From positions 1 to 29,535 of the IMG/VR virus record IMGVR_UViG_3300008267_000249: 29,535 nucleotides of DNA; one strand, 5' to 3'. This document shows positions 12,798 through 19,775 of this stretch, piece by piece. How positions within the stretch are numbered: position 1 is the stretch's first letter; every line of letters begins with the position of its first letter. The notes beneath the pieces are model-generated. The model had not been told where the DNA came from. It worked only from the letters and a program-made list of their open reading frames with translations, and did no database searches. A program made the translations under genes and the position numbers. Origin of the DNA: a virus.

Positions 12798-13735
12798 TGA
12801 GCGGAGGTTTTATCCATATTAGCAAAGCTTACCAGGACGCACTGGAGTATATCAAAAAACGCCGCAGTGGTGAAGAGGTATCACTCAAGACTCCCTGGAA
12901 CAAGATCAACGAAAGTGTACTGAACGGATTGGAGTGGAATACCATGGTCGTGGTTGCCGGTAGACCCGGTAGCGGTAAGACCCTGTTTACTTCCATGATC
13001 ACCCGGGAAGCACACAAACTTAACCCAGACCAGGACTTTGTGGTTCTGGACTTTCAGTTTGAGATGCTTGCCCGACAGGTAGCGATGCGTGAGATCTCTG
13101 CGAACACTGGTATTAAAACCAAAAGACTCGCTAGTGCTTTTGACCCGCTGGAAGACCAGGAACTGGCAGCGGTGATGAAGTACGTCGAGGCAAACAAGAA
13201 CAAACCAATCTATACGATCGAGAACGTGTGTACGGTCAAGCAAATGAAAAGCAAGATCGAGACCGCACTGGTAGAGTTTAACAAACCCCTCATCGTTACC
13301 ATCGACCACTCCGTGCTGATCGCCAAAGACGCTTCTGAAAGAGATGTCTTTGAGACCCTGCACACACTGGCAAAGATGATGACGGAGATGAAAAAGTACA
13401 AGATCATTTTTATTGTGCTCAGTCAGCTGAACCGGGATGTCGAAAGTGCCGACCGTCAAAAGTCAGGTACCTACGGCAACTACCTGTTCGACTCTGATAT
13501 CTACGGTGGTGACGCCCTGCTACAGCACGCTGATCTGGTACTGGGAATTAACAACCCTACGAAGTATAACCTGACGCAGTATGGTCCGGAGAAATACATC
13601 ATCGACAAAAAGAACATGCTTGCTATTCACTTCCTGAAGAACCGGCACGGGGAAGCTTCCGTGCTTACGTTCATGCAAGCAGACTTTGAGCGATTGACGA
13701 TGTATGAAATACCGCATCCTCCTAAAGTCAAATAA
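12797..13735 (+). CDS. dnaB: DnaB-type replicative helicase (RecA-fold domain)
   Basis: 312 residues, corresponding to the C-terminal ATPase domain of DnaB without the N-terminal domain. Walker A GRPGSGKT (55-62, K61), a helicase motif with FVVLDFQFEM (81-90), Walker B PLIVTIDH (164-171, D170) and the sensor motif VLSQLNRD (207-214). It should form a hexameric ring that unwinds DNA 5' to 3' at the fork. Loss of the primase-binding N-domain is common in these phages. It lies with primase, SSB-like and polymerase genes in the same orientation. Confidence 0.93.
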   Translation: MSGGFIHISKAYQDALEYIKKRRSGEEVSLKTPWNKINESVLNGLEWNTMVVVAGRPGSGKTLFTSMITREAHKLNPDQDFVVLDFQFEMLARQVAMREISANTGIKTKRLASAFDPLEDQELAAVMKYVEANKNKPIYTIENVCTVKQMKSKIETALVEFNKPLIVTIDHSVLIAKDASERDVFETLHTLAKMMTEMKKYKIIFIVLSQLNRDVESADRQKSGTYGNYLFDSDIYGGDALLQHADLVLGINNPTKYNLTQYGPEKYIIDKKNMLAIHFLKNRHGEASVLTFMQADFERLTMYEIPHPPKVK

Positions 13736-13743
13736 CTACATCT

Positions 13744-14313
13744 ATGATAGACACAGCACCCAGAAAAATGGACAGACAAGAAGCAATCAGCTCGTTAAAA
13801 AGAAAACACGAAGACTACTTCCGGTCTCAGGGAATCTCCAATCCCTACTTTACCCTGAAGTATCCCTATGTTCCCAAGAACCGGGACAACGGGGTCATGG
13901 TAGTAGGTATGTTTCCCTCTGAAATCAAAAAAGGAGACGACGTGTACATTGAGCTGACAGACCTGAACAACATTCCGGTTCATGCTACTCCTGTCCTTTA
14001 CAAACTCCGCTACAATCCCTGGCACCAGGAAGAGTTCGAGATGATCTCAGACCCCAGCAAGGGCAGTTCATCTGAGCGTTACCTGGTACCGGTATCTGAG
14101 CTGGAACTGGTATCGGGTAACCCGGACACCGGGTTTTCCAAACCGGACCCGCTACCTAAACCCAGCACCTTTATTAAAGAGATCGAATACGAAGACTGTC
14201 ACCAGTCAGAACTGACTGCGCGTGACTGGGCTTGTATTCATCTGGCAACCCCGCAGAGCAACAAAAAGTGGTTAAACAAATTAATACAATCTACATCCCG
14301 ACAACACAAGTAA
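13744..14313 (+). CDS. Hypothetical protein of the replication operon
   Basis: 189 residues: a basic helical start (DRQEAISSLKRKHEDYFRSQ), a beta-rich centre (VMVVGMFPSEIKKGDDVYIE, YLVPVSELELV), a Pro-rich linker and a short C-terminal helix (LTARDWACIHLATPQSNKKW). An internal ATG at 13768 is an alternative start. One base separates its stop from the ATPase gene. No family recognised. Confidence 0.7.
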   Translation: MIDTAPRKMDRQEAISSLKRKHEDYFRSQGISNPYFTLKYPYVPKNRDNGVMVVGMFPSEIKKGDDVYIELTDLNNIPVHATPVLYKLRYNPWHQEEFEMISDPSKGSSSERYLVPVSELELVSGNPDTGFSKPDPLPKPSTFIKEIEYEDCHQSELTARDWACIHLATPQSNKKWLNKLIQSTSRQHK

Positions 14314-14314
14314 C

Positions 14315-14998
14315 ATGGCACAATCAATTTTAGTCATTGCAGAGTCCGGTTCCGGTAAGTCTACCGCAATAGAAAACCTGGACCCTAAGGAAACATTCAT
14401 TATCAACGTCGCCAACAAACCCCTCCCGTTCAAAGGCTGGAAGTCTAAGTACCAACTGTACGACCCCCAGACTAAGAAAGGGAACATGGCACCCGCGTCC
14501 AAACCACAGGACATTGAGAACATGCTGAAGATCATTAACAATGAACTCAAGCATGTCAAAAATGTCGTGATCGATGACTTCCAGTACATGAGTGCGTTTG
14601 AGTATTTCAACCGCGCTGCAGAGAAAGGTTTCGAGAAGTTCACCCAGATGGGTGCAGCGCTGGCACACATTGCCAAAGTTCCCATCCTGATGCGCGAAGA
14701 CCTGCTGGTGTTCTACCTGACCCATGCAGAAGAATCCACTGACCTGGAAGGACGCCGCCGCGTAAAAGCAAAGACCATCGGTAAACTGGTGGACGACAAG
14801 CTGACACTGGAAGGACTGTTCTCTATCGTACTGTTTGGTAAGGTCAAAAAAGACAAGGACGGAAATCTCCGGTATGTCTTTGAGACCCAGAACAACGGAG
14901 AGAATACGTGCAAGTCTCCACGCGGGATGTTCGAAAAGTTTGAGATCCCCAACGACCTGCAACTGGTTCGCCAGGCAATTATCAATTATGAAAATTAA
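14315..14998 (+). CDS. P-loop ATPase, Sak4/RecA-like phage recombination protein
   Basis: 227 residues. Walker A AESGSGKST (9-17, K15) directly at the N-terminus; Walker B KNVVIDDFQYM at about 82-92; then a long helical region and a RecA-like core end (VFYLTHAEES, FSIVLFGKV). This is the AAA_24 / phage nucleotide-binding family, to which Sak4 single-strand annealing recombinases belong. The following SSB-like gene supports the recombination role, since Sak4 works with a phage SSB. It could also be a helicase accessory. Confidence 0.83.
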   Translation: MAQSILVIAESGSGKSTAIENLDPKETFIINVANKPLPFKGWKSKYQLYDPQTKKGNMAPASKPQDIENMLKIINNELKHVKNVVIDDFQYMSAFEYFNRAAEKGFEKFTQMGAALAHIAKVPILMREDLLVFYLTHAEESTDLEGRRRVKAKTIGKLVDDKLTLEGLFSIVLFGKVKKDKDGNLRYVFETQNNGENTCKSPRGMFEKFEIPNDLQLVRQAIINYEN

Positions 14999-15021
14999 TC
15001 ACAACGTAAAAAGTAAACCCC

Positions 15022-15729
15022 ATGTTAAGTACTAAAGACCTCGCCACCTCGAAAGCCAAAGTCTCCAAGACCATTAAACCCGGCAATGTAAAAGCAAAGA
15101 TCAACTCGATCGCCCTGCAACCCCAAAAGACCAACCCGGACGGACTGTTCCTGGTCCTGAACCTGGAAGGTGAAGACCTGGGTCAGGAGTTTGAAGGCTT
15201 CCTGTATGACAGCGATAAACCCCAACTGGGACGTGCAAAAGGACAAGTGGGTCGTGTGCGTTTCTCCCAGTACCCTTATAAAGATATGACTACCAAGAGT
15301 GGTTATTTTGTACCGCGTGACCGTCAGATCCTCCGTGACCTGGCATCCCTTGCAGACACGCTTGGTGTACGTGATCAACTCGACCAGATCCAGGAAAAGG
15401 ATATTGCTCCTTTTGTAGCAGCTGCCGGTCGCATCCTTGCTAACGGACGCTTCCTGTACTGGTGTATCGGTGGTAACTGTTACCAGAAAGATGATGGTAA
15501 CAAGGACTACACCCTGCACCTGCCCAAGTATGACCGCAACGTGGTGACTCTGAATTTTTCTGCTAATCCTGATGCCGTGACACCGTTTAAGTACGATACG
15601 CACGTACAGGATGATATCAAGAAAACCGAAGAGGCTGCTCCCGTCAGTGGTTGGGGTGCTGAACCTACTACCACTACTGCACCTGCTGCAGCAACCGGAG
15701 GCTGGAAACCCAGTGGTTTTGAAATGTAA
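15022..15729 (+). CDS. ssDNA-binding-like protein
   Basis: 235 residues. The central region is beta-rich (LFLVLNLEGEDLGQEFEGFL, KGQVGRVRFSQYPYKD, ILANGRFLYWCIGG), as in OB folds. The C-terminal 40 residues are low complexity (TTTTAPAAATGGWKPSGF) and end in an aromatic/acidic tip, as in SSB proteins that recruit partners by their tail. Position after the Sak4-like ATPase and before the primase supports it. The role is inferred from layout and context; a strong terminator follows. Confidence 0.68.
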   Translation: MLSTKDLATSKAKVSKTIKPGNVKAKINSIALQPQKTNPDGLFLVLNLEGEDLGQEFEGFLYDSDKPQLGRAKGQVGRVRFSQYPYKDMTTKSGYFVPRDRQILRDLASLADTLGVRDQLDQIQEKDIAPFVAAAGRILANGRFLYWCIGGNCYQKDDGNKDYTLHLPKYDRNVVTLNFSANPDAVTPFKYDTHVQDDIKKTEEAAPVSGWGAEPTTTTAPAAATGGWKPSGFEM

Positions 15730-15747
15730 TTTCTGCTGATTAAAACC

Positions 15748-15777
15748 GGGGGTAGTTAACGCTACCCCCTTTTTTTC
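15748..15777 (+). terminator. Rho-independent terminator after the SSB-like gene
   Basis: Perfect 8-bp stem GGGGGTAG / CTACCCCC (15748-15755, 15762-15769), 6-base loop, eight T. It lies directly before the primase ATG at 15780, so primase expression depends on read-through or on an unseen promoter. Confidence 0.9.
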
Positions 15778-15779
15778 CT

Positions 15780-16760
15780 ATGCTAACGACGAAGTACCTG
15801 ATGCAGTCCTGTAAGGACGTGCCAGACACCTGGATCTTTGAGCATTACTGCAACACCGGTGAAGCATTGACAGGTCAGGATATAAAGATCACTTCTGTAT
15901 TTAACACCAAAGAGCGGACCCCGAGCATGTGCATCTTCTACTCGCAAGAGAAGTCGCGCTATATGTTCAAGGATTTCTCCACGGGTAAGGGAGGTTCTGC
16001 TATACGCCTGGTCCAGGACCTGTTCAACGAGTCATTCCATGAAGCGTCACAGCGCATCCTGGGAGACTATAACCGGTTCATCCTGCTCAATAACGGCACG
16101 CACCACAAGATCACTGAGTTCAAGGTACGCAGCAAGTATAAGGTCACCGAGCAACAGGTCCGCAGCTGGAATACCCGGGACAAATACTTCTGGCAGCAGT
16201 TTCATATTGGAAGCAAGCTGCTGGAGTATTACCAGATCCGCCCGCTGCAGTCCTACAAGATGACCAAGGAAGAAGACGGTGAAACCAAAAGTTTGACTAT
16301 TGAAGGACCGTTTCTATACGGGTACTTTAAAAAGGATGGTACGCTCTACAAGATCTACCAACCCATGGTCAAGACCCATAAGTTCATCAAGGTACGCGAC
16401 TACCTGCAAGGCTCCGAACAACTGGAAGGAAGTCCGCTGCTGATCATTGCCTCTTCCCTGAAAGACTCGATGGTAATTAAAAGTCTGGGCGTACAGGCAG
16501 ATTTCCTGGTACCTGACTCAGAGAATACCACGATCAAACCAGAGAAGATCAAAGAACTGCAGCAACAGTACTCCCGTATCCTGACCCTGTTCGATAACGA
16601 TGATGCAGGTATTGCTGCTATGCAGAAGTACAAAGAACTCTACGGAATTCAGTACGTCTATTTCCACATTGAAAAGGACGTAGCTGATGCCGTTAAAGCA
16701 CACGGACCAGACAAGATCAGAACAGTACTGGTCCCCCTGATCAATAAAAAAATCAACTGA
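15780..16760 (+). CDS. DnaG-type primase with TOPRIM domain
   Basis: 326 residues. The N-terminal region (NTKERTPSMCIFYSQEKSRY, FKDFSTGKGGSAIRLVQ at 65-80) is a CHC2-like fold lacking the zinc Cys/His. The TOPRIM domain shows LLIIASSLKDSMVIKSLG (220-237) and the metal-binding TLFDNDDAG (269-277). The usual Glu of the first TOPRIM motif (EGxxD) is replaced by Ser (SSLKD), as I recall for other Bacteroidota phage primases. It makes RNA primers for the phage polymerase. It follows a terminator and is separated by three bases from the nuclease gene. Confidence 0.86.
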   Translation: MLTTKYLMQSCKDVPDTWIFEHYCNTGEALTGQDIKITSVFNTKERTPSMCIFYSQEKSRYMFKDFSTGKGGSAIRLVQDLFNESFHEASQRILGDYNRFILLNNGTHHKITEFKVRSKYKVTEQQVRSWNTRDKYFWQQFHIGSKLLEYYQIRPLQSYKMTKEEDGETKSLTIEGPFLYGYFKKDGTLYKIYQPMVKTHKFIKVRDYLQGSEQLEGSPLLIIASSLKDSMVIKSLGVQADFLVPDSENTTIKPEKIKELQQQYSRILTLFDNDDAGIAAMQKYKELYGIQYVYFHIEKDVADAVKAHGPDKIRTVLVPLINKKIN

Positions 16761-16763
16761 CCT

Positions 16764-17207
16764 ATGTGGTATTACCAAGACCAAGTTATCAATAACATTG
16801 ATGACCTTCCCAATCATGAGCACCTGGAAGGATTTGTGTACGTGATCACCAATCTTACTACGGGTAAGTTCTACATTGGTAAGAAGTCTTTTCGTCATAC
16901 CCGCAAAAAGAAGATCTCTCAGCGGGTAAAAAAATCTACCGGAACCCGTAAGACCTACGAGCGCACGGTCAAAGAGTCGGACTGGAAAGATTACTACGGG
17001 TCCTGTAAAGAACTGCTGAGCGATGTGCAAAAGCAGGGTAAGCGATTTTTTTACCGCGAGATCCTGGAACTGTGCTGTACCAAAAAGTACCTGTCCTTCT
17101 GTGAGATCAAATACCAGATGAAACTGGACGTGCTGAAAACCCAATCGTATAACGGAAATATCCTGGGACGTTACTACTCCCGCGATATGGAAAATTGTAA
17201 ACCATGA
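16764..17207 (+). CDS. GIY-YIG-type endonuclease-like protein
   Basis: 147 residues. VYVITN (25-30) and KFYIGKK (35-41) form the two strands of a GIY-YIG core; DWKDYYGSCKELLSDV and FFYREILELC follow as in Seg-like phage nucleases; FCEIKYQMKLDVL holds the metal-binding Glu candidate, and NGNILGRYY the usual terminal Asn. It may be a homing-type or repair nuclease. It overlaps the next gene by four bases, so it is an integrated part of the operon rather than a free-standing insertion. Confidence 0.8.
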   Translation: MWYYQDQVINNIDDLPNHEHLEGFVYVITNLTTGKFYIGKKSFRHTRKKKISQRVKKSTGTRKTYERTVKESDWKDYYGSCKELLSDVQKQGKRFFYREILELCCTKKYLSFCEIKYQMKLDVLKTQSYNGNILGRYYSRDMENCKP

Positions 17208-17416
17208 CTATATACTTAATCAAATACCGTTTTAAAGAAGACGGTGACAGCAGGGAATACTTTGCCTGCAGTTCTGTGACCGACGCGGAAAAGAAGCTGC
17301 GTCAGCTTTCCAAGGACAACAACATCCAGGTGGAAGTTGACGAAGAGCAGGGACCTATCCGTGTGCTGCGTCCCAAGACTCAAAAAGATGTGATCAACCT
17401 GATCAACGAACTATAA
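17204..17416 (+). CDS. Hypothetical small protein
   Basis: 70 residues with a strand-helix-strand pattern (MTIYLIKYRFKEDG, VTDAEKKLRQLSKDN, IQVEVDEEQGPIRVLRP). It starts in an ATGA overlap with the nuclease gene. Possibly a small partner or regulator; not recognised. Confidence 0.65.
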   Translation: MTIYLIKYRFKEDGDSREYFACSSVTDAEKKLRQLSKDNNIQVEVDEEQGPIRVLRPKTQKDVINLINEL

Positions 17417-17419
17417 ACT

Positions 17420-17653
17420 ATGGAAGGAGATATCCTGATGCGGGAGATTACCGCACTACATCAAAAGTATACAGAGGCAGTACGCAATGCTATGCAACTG
17501 TCTGAAATTACTCTGGAAGAACGCAAGAACCTGGTAGAGTTTATCGAATACCTGGAAGCGACTACACAAGACCCCCTCACTTCTCAAAAGATCCGGATGT
17601 TCCTGGAAGGTGCAGGCATCTGGAAAACCACAACTGATCCGCATGTCAACTGA
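17420..17653 (+). CDS. Hypothetical small helical protein
   Basis: 77 residues, almost all helix, with heptad-like spacing. An internal ATG at 17438 is possible. It overlaps the start of the PD-(D/E)XK gene by 11 bases. Unknown function. Confidence 0.62.
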   Translation: MEGDILMREITALHQKYTEAVRNAMQLSEITLEERKNLVEFIEYLEATTQDPLTSQKIRMFLEGAGIWKTTTDPHVN

Positions 17654-18680
17654 AATGTTAACTACGCAACCCCTGACCCAGGAACTGGAGAGTAGTTTTT
17701 ACGAACGTAAATTCTATTTCTCTTACAGTTCGCTCAACCGGTTGCTGTATTGTCCGGAGATCTTTTATAAAGAGTATGTACTGGGTAACAAAGAAGAAAA
17801 GCTGGAGAGTTACCTGACCGAAGGAAAGCTGATCCACTGTCTGCTGTTAGAACCCGAAAAGTTTGACCAGCAGTTTGTGACTATGACCACCAAGCTGCCG
17901 GGAGAAAACGCCCGGCTGGTTGTAGACCGCGTATTTGCTCACCACCAGGAGCTCTTACGTAACGGAGCTACGGACCGCACCCTGCTGCAAGATTACGGAG
18001 ACGCGATCCTGGATATCCTGCGCGACATTAATCTCTACCAGACACTCAAGACCGACCAGCAGCGTATCGATAAGCTGATCACCCCAGAGACTGTCAACTA
18101 CTGGACCTTCCTGCACAACAGCCAGGGAAAACTCCTGGTAGACTTTGATACCCTGGAAAAGTGCAAAGCGATCGTTGCCAAGTTCAGTGTCGACAGCAAG
18201 CTCAAAGACCTGCTAAAGGTCAGCACCAGTGATGAATGGTGGAGTACCGAAGAGGTATTCAGTGAGTTACCGCTGCAAATGGAACTCAAGAAGTTTCAGT
18301 TTGGACTGAAAGGTATCGTTGACCGGGTGGTCATTGATGCAGGTGCTGGCGTAATCCGGGTTATGGACCTAAAGACCAGCTCAAAGACGCTTAAGGAATT
18401 TACAGAGTCGGTCAAGACCTACCGGTATAATCTGCAGGCAGCGGTCTATAATCTATTGATAACCAACCACTACAAAGACCTGTTGAAACAGGGGTATAAG
18501 ATCGAGTTTTATTTTGTTGTAGTAGATAAGTTCCAGCAGATCTACCCTTTCCGGGTATCTGAGGAGTCCATGAAAACCTGGACCCAGGAGCTGCAGGAAG
18601 CGCTTAAGAAAGCCGACTACCACTACAGCAATAAAGACTATTCTTTACCTATCGAGTTCATCGAGGGTGTAGTATTGTAA
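17643..18680 (+). CDS. PD-(D/E)XK nuclease, Cas4/RecB-like exonuclease
   Basis: 345 residues from ATG 17643 (the frame opens 11 codons earlier but would overlap more). Seen: SSLNRLLYCPEIFYKEYVLG (29-48), GKLIHCLLLEP with the motif His H65, GLKGIVDRVV (221-230, D227), VMDLKTSSK (240-248, D242 and K244) and YNLQAAVYN (262-270, Q265 and Y269). This order is that of RecB/Cas4-type exonucleases. The Cys cluster of iron-sulphur Cas4 proteins is absent. It probably degrades DNA ends for phage recombination with the Sak4-like ATPase, or recycles host DNA. Confidence 0.88.
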   Translation: MSTEMLTTQPLTQELESSFYERKFYFSYSSLNRLLYCPEIFYKEYVLGNKEEKLESYLTEGKLIHCLLLEPEKFDQQFVTMTTKLPGENARLVVDRVFAHHQELLRNGATDRTLLQDYGDAILDILRDINLYQTLKTDQQRIDKLITPETVNYWTFLHNSQGKLLVDFDTLEKCKAIVAKFSVDSKLKDLLKVSTSDEWWSTEEVFSELPLQMELKKFQFGLKGIVDRVVIDAGAGVIRVMDLKTSSKTLKEFTESVKTYRYNLQAAVYNLLITNHYKDLLKQGYKIEFYFVVVDKFQQIYPFRVSEESMKTWTQELQEALKKADYHYSNKDYSLPIEFIEGVVL

Positions 18681-18690
18681 ACACCGATGA

Positions 18691-19218
18691 ATGCAAAAAG
18701 TAAGACAGCTGGAAGCTATTCCAGTGGAGCAGTTTCAGAAGTCTACTTTTTTTCTTTACCCTTTACTAAGAACTCCCAGGTTGGTACTACCCCGTAGTAC
18801 CTACATTGCCTGGGGGGAATATAAAGCGCGGGATAATTTTTTTATCTGTGTCTATGACAAGACCACAGACCCCCGCTTAAAGGACCTGGAAAAAAATAGC
18901 TTACTGAGAACCGAGCGGTTCTATGAGTTTGCTGAACGGGAAAAACATCTGATCTACGTGTTTGATTTCAACGACTATTCCTATACCATCGAGCAGTTTT
19001 TAGCGGGTGAGTACTCTACCTTTAGCGACTATGCCAAGCGCATGATCATTAAAGCGTACGAAGAAGAACCTGAACGACAGCTGATGGCACATGTCTACCT
19101 CTATCCCGAACTGTACTATGACCGGTACAGCGAGATCCTGCAGGTAGACCGGGGACTTTTCTATGAAGGCACCCAGTTGATCCGACCCCCGGACATCGAC
19201 CAAGAAACCCTCAAATAA
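18691..19218 (+). CDS. Conserved hypothetical phage protein
   Basis: 175 residues, rich in Tyr and Phe, alpha/beta. Segments such as STYIAWGEYKARDNFFICVY and HLIYVFDFNDYSYTIEQFL suggest a compact fold without catalytic motifs. It is the last gene before the promoter at 19220. Similar proteins occur before polymerase genes in related phages, as far as I recall. Function unknown. Confidence 0.7.
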   Translation: MQKVRQLEAIPVEQFQKSTFFLYPLLRTPRLVLPRSTYIAWGEYKARDNFFICVYDKTTDPRLKDLEKNSLLRTERFYEFAEREKHLIYVFDFNDYSYTIEQFLAGEYSTFSDYAKRMIIKAYEEEPERQLMAHVYLYPELYYDRYSEILQVDRGLFYEGTQLIRPPDIDQETLK

Positions 19219-19219
19219 A

Positions 19220-19251
19220 TTTGGAGACCTTTACTACAAAGTAGATATTTG
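19220..19251 (+). promoter_or_regulatory. Bacteroidota-type promoter for the 19273 gene
   Basis: TTTG (19220-19223), 20 bases, GATATTTG (19244-19251): seven of eight bases of the -7 box. Start of transcription is expected near 19258, 15 bases before the ATG at 19273. TTGTAGA occurs twice here (19249-19255 and 19262-19268). Confidence 0.62.
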
Positions 19252-19272
19252 TAGAAATTAATTGTAGACCTT

Positions 19273-19680
19273 ATGTCAAAGAACATGCGCCTTTATACCA
19301 CCGCGACGGGTGGTCAAAAAACCTTTGGGCTGATGCCTGTGACCGACGATTGTCCCTTTAACGAGGCGATCTACATGCCAACGCTCGAAGCGCTGGCGGT
19401 CCTGGGTAAGAACACCCGTGACACCTTCACTATGATGGAACGCCTGGACGAAAACGGAGAACCCTCCGCTACTCCGGTGAAGACCAAAGAAGGTAACCGC
19501 CTGGTTAAAAAACAGCAGCGGGTACAAGTGTCCAGTCCCTGGGAATATTTTATCCATGAAACAGACGAGATCCGTGAGTTCGTAAAGACCCACGCGATCA
19601 ATGCTGACGAATTTGACTGGTTTAAGTTTACCACCAAGCTTGAAACCGTCGAAGCTCCGAAGATTATAACAAGCGAATAA
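19273..19680 (+). CDS. Conserved hypothetical phage protein upstream of PolB
   Basis: 135 residues. The core FGLMPVTDDCPFNEAIYMPT followed by EALAVLGKN resembles a small protein recurrent in Bacteroidota phages; the C-terminus (WEYFIHETDEIREFVKTHAI, EFDWFK) is helical and acidic. It has its own promoter and is followed by a hairpin at 19696, so it may be expressed more strongly than its neighbours. Function unknown. Confidence 0.72.
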   Translation: MSKNMRLYTTATGGQKTFGLMPVTDDCPFNEAIYMPTLEALAVLGKNTRDTFTMMERLDENGEPSATPVKTKEGNRLVKKQQRVQVSSPWEYFIHETDEIREFVKTHAINADEFDWFKFTTKLETVEAPKIITSE

Positions 19681-19695
19681 CCCACACTGACCAGC

Positions 19696-19721
19696 GTACG
19701 GCTCTTTTCTAAGAGCTGTAC
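19696..19721 (+). terminator. Hairpin in the gap before PolB, possible attenuator
   Basis: GTACGGCTCTT / AAGAGCTGTAC (19696-19706, 19711-19721) form an 11-bp stem with one G-T pair and a TTCT loop. No T run follows, so it is not a standard terminator. It could protect the upstream mRNA end or attenuate PolB expression. Confidence 0.45.
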
Positions 19722-19775
19722 CACCTGGTCTGTATTTACTCTTACCCGAAGCCTAAAAGCTTAAACAGTTATTTT

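Noticed and set aside
12881-13459. Leftward open frame of 192 codons
   Set aside because: Antisense to the DnaB gene with clear Walker motifs; long antisense frames here follow from the codon use of these genes.
15025-15603. Leftward open frame of 192 codons
   Set aside because: Antisense to the SSB-like gene, no recognisable protein features.
16764-17207. GIY-YIG gene as a recently inserted homing endonuclease
   Set aside because: It overlaps its downstream neighbour by four bases and shows no split host gene, so it looks like a settled operon member.
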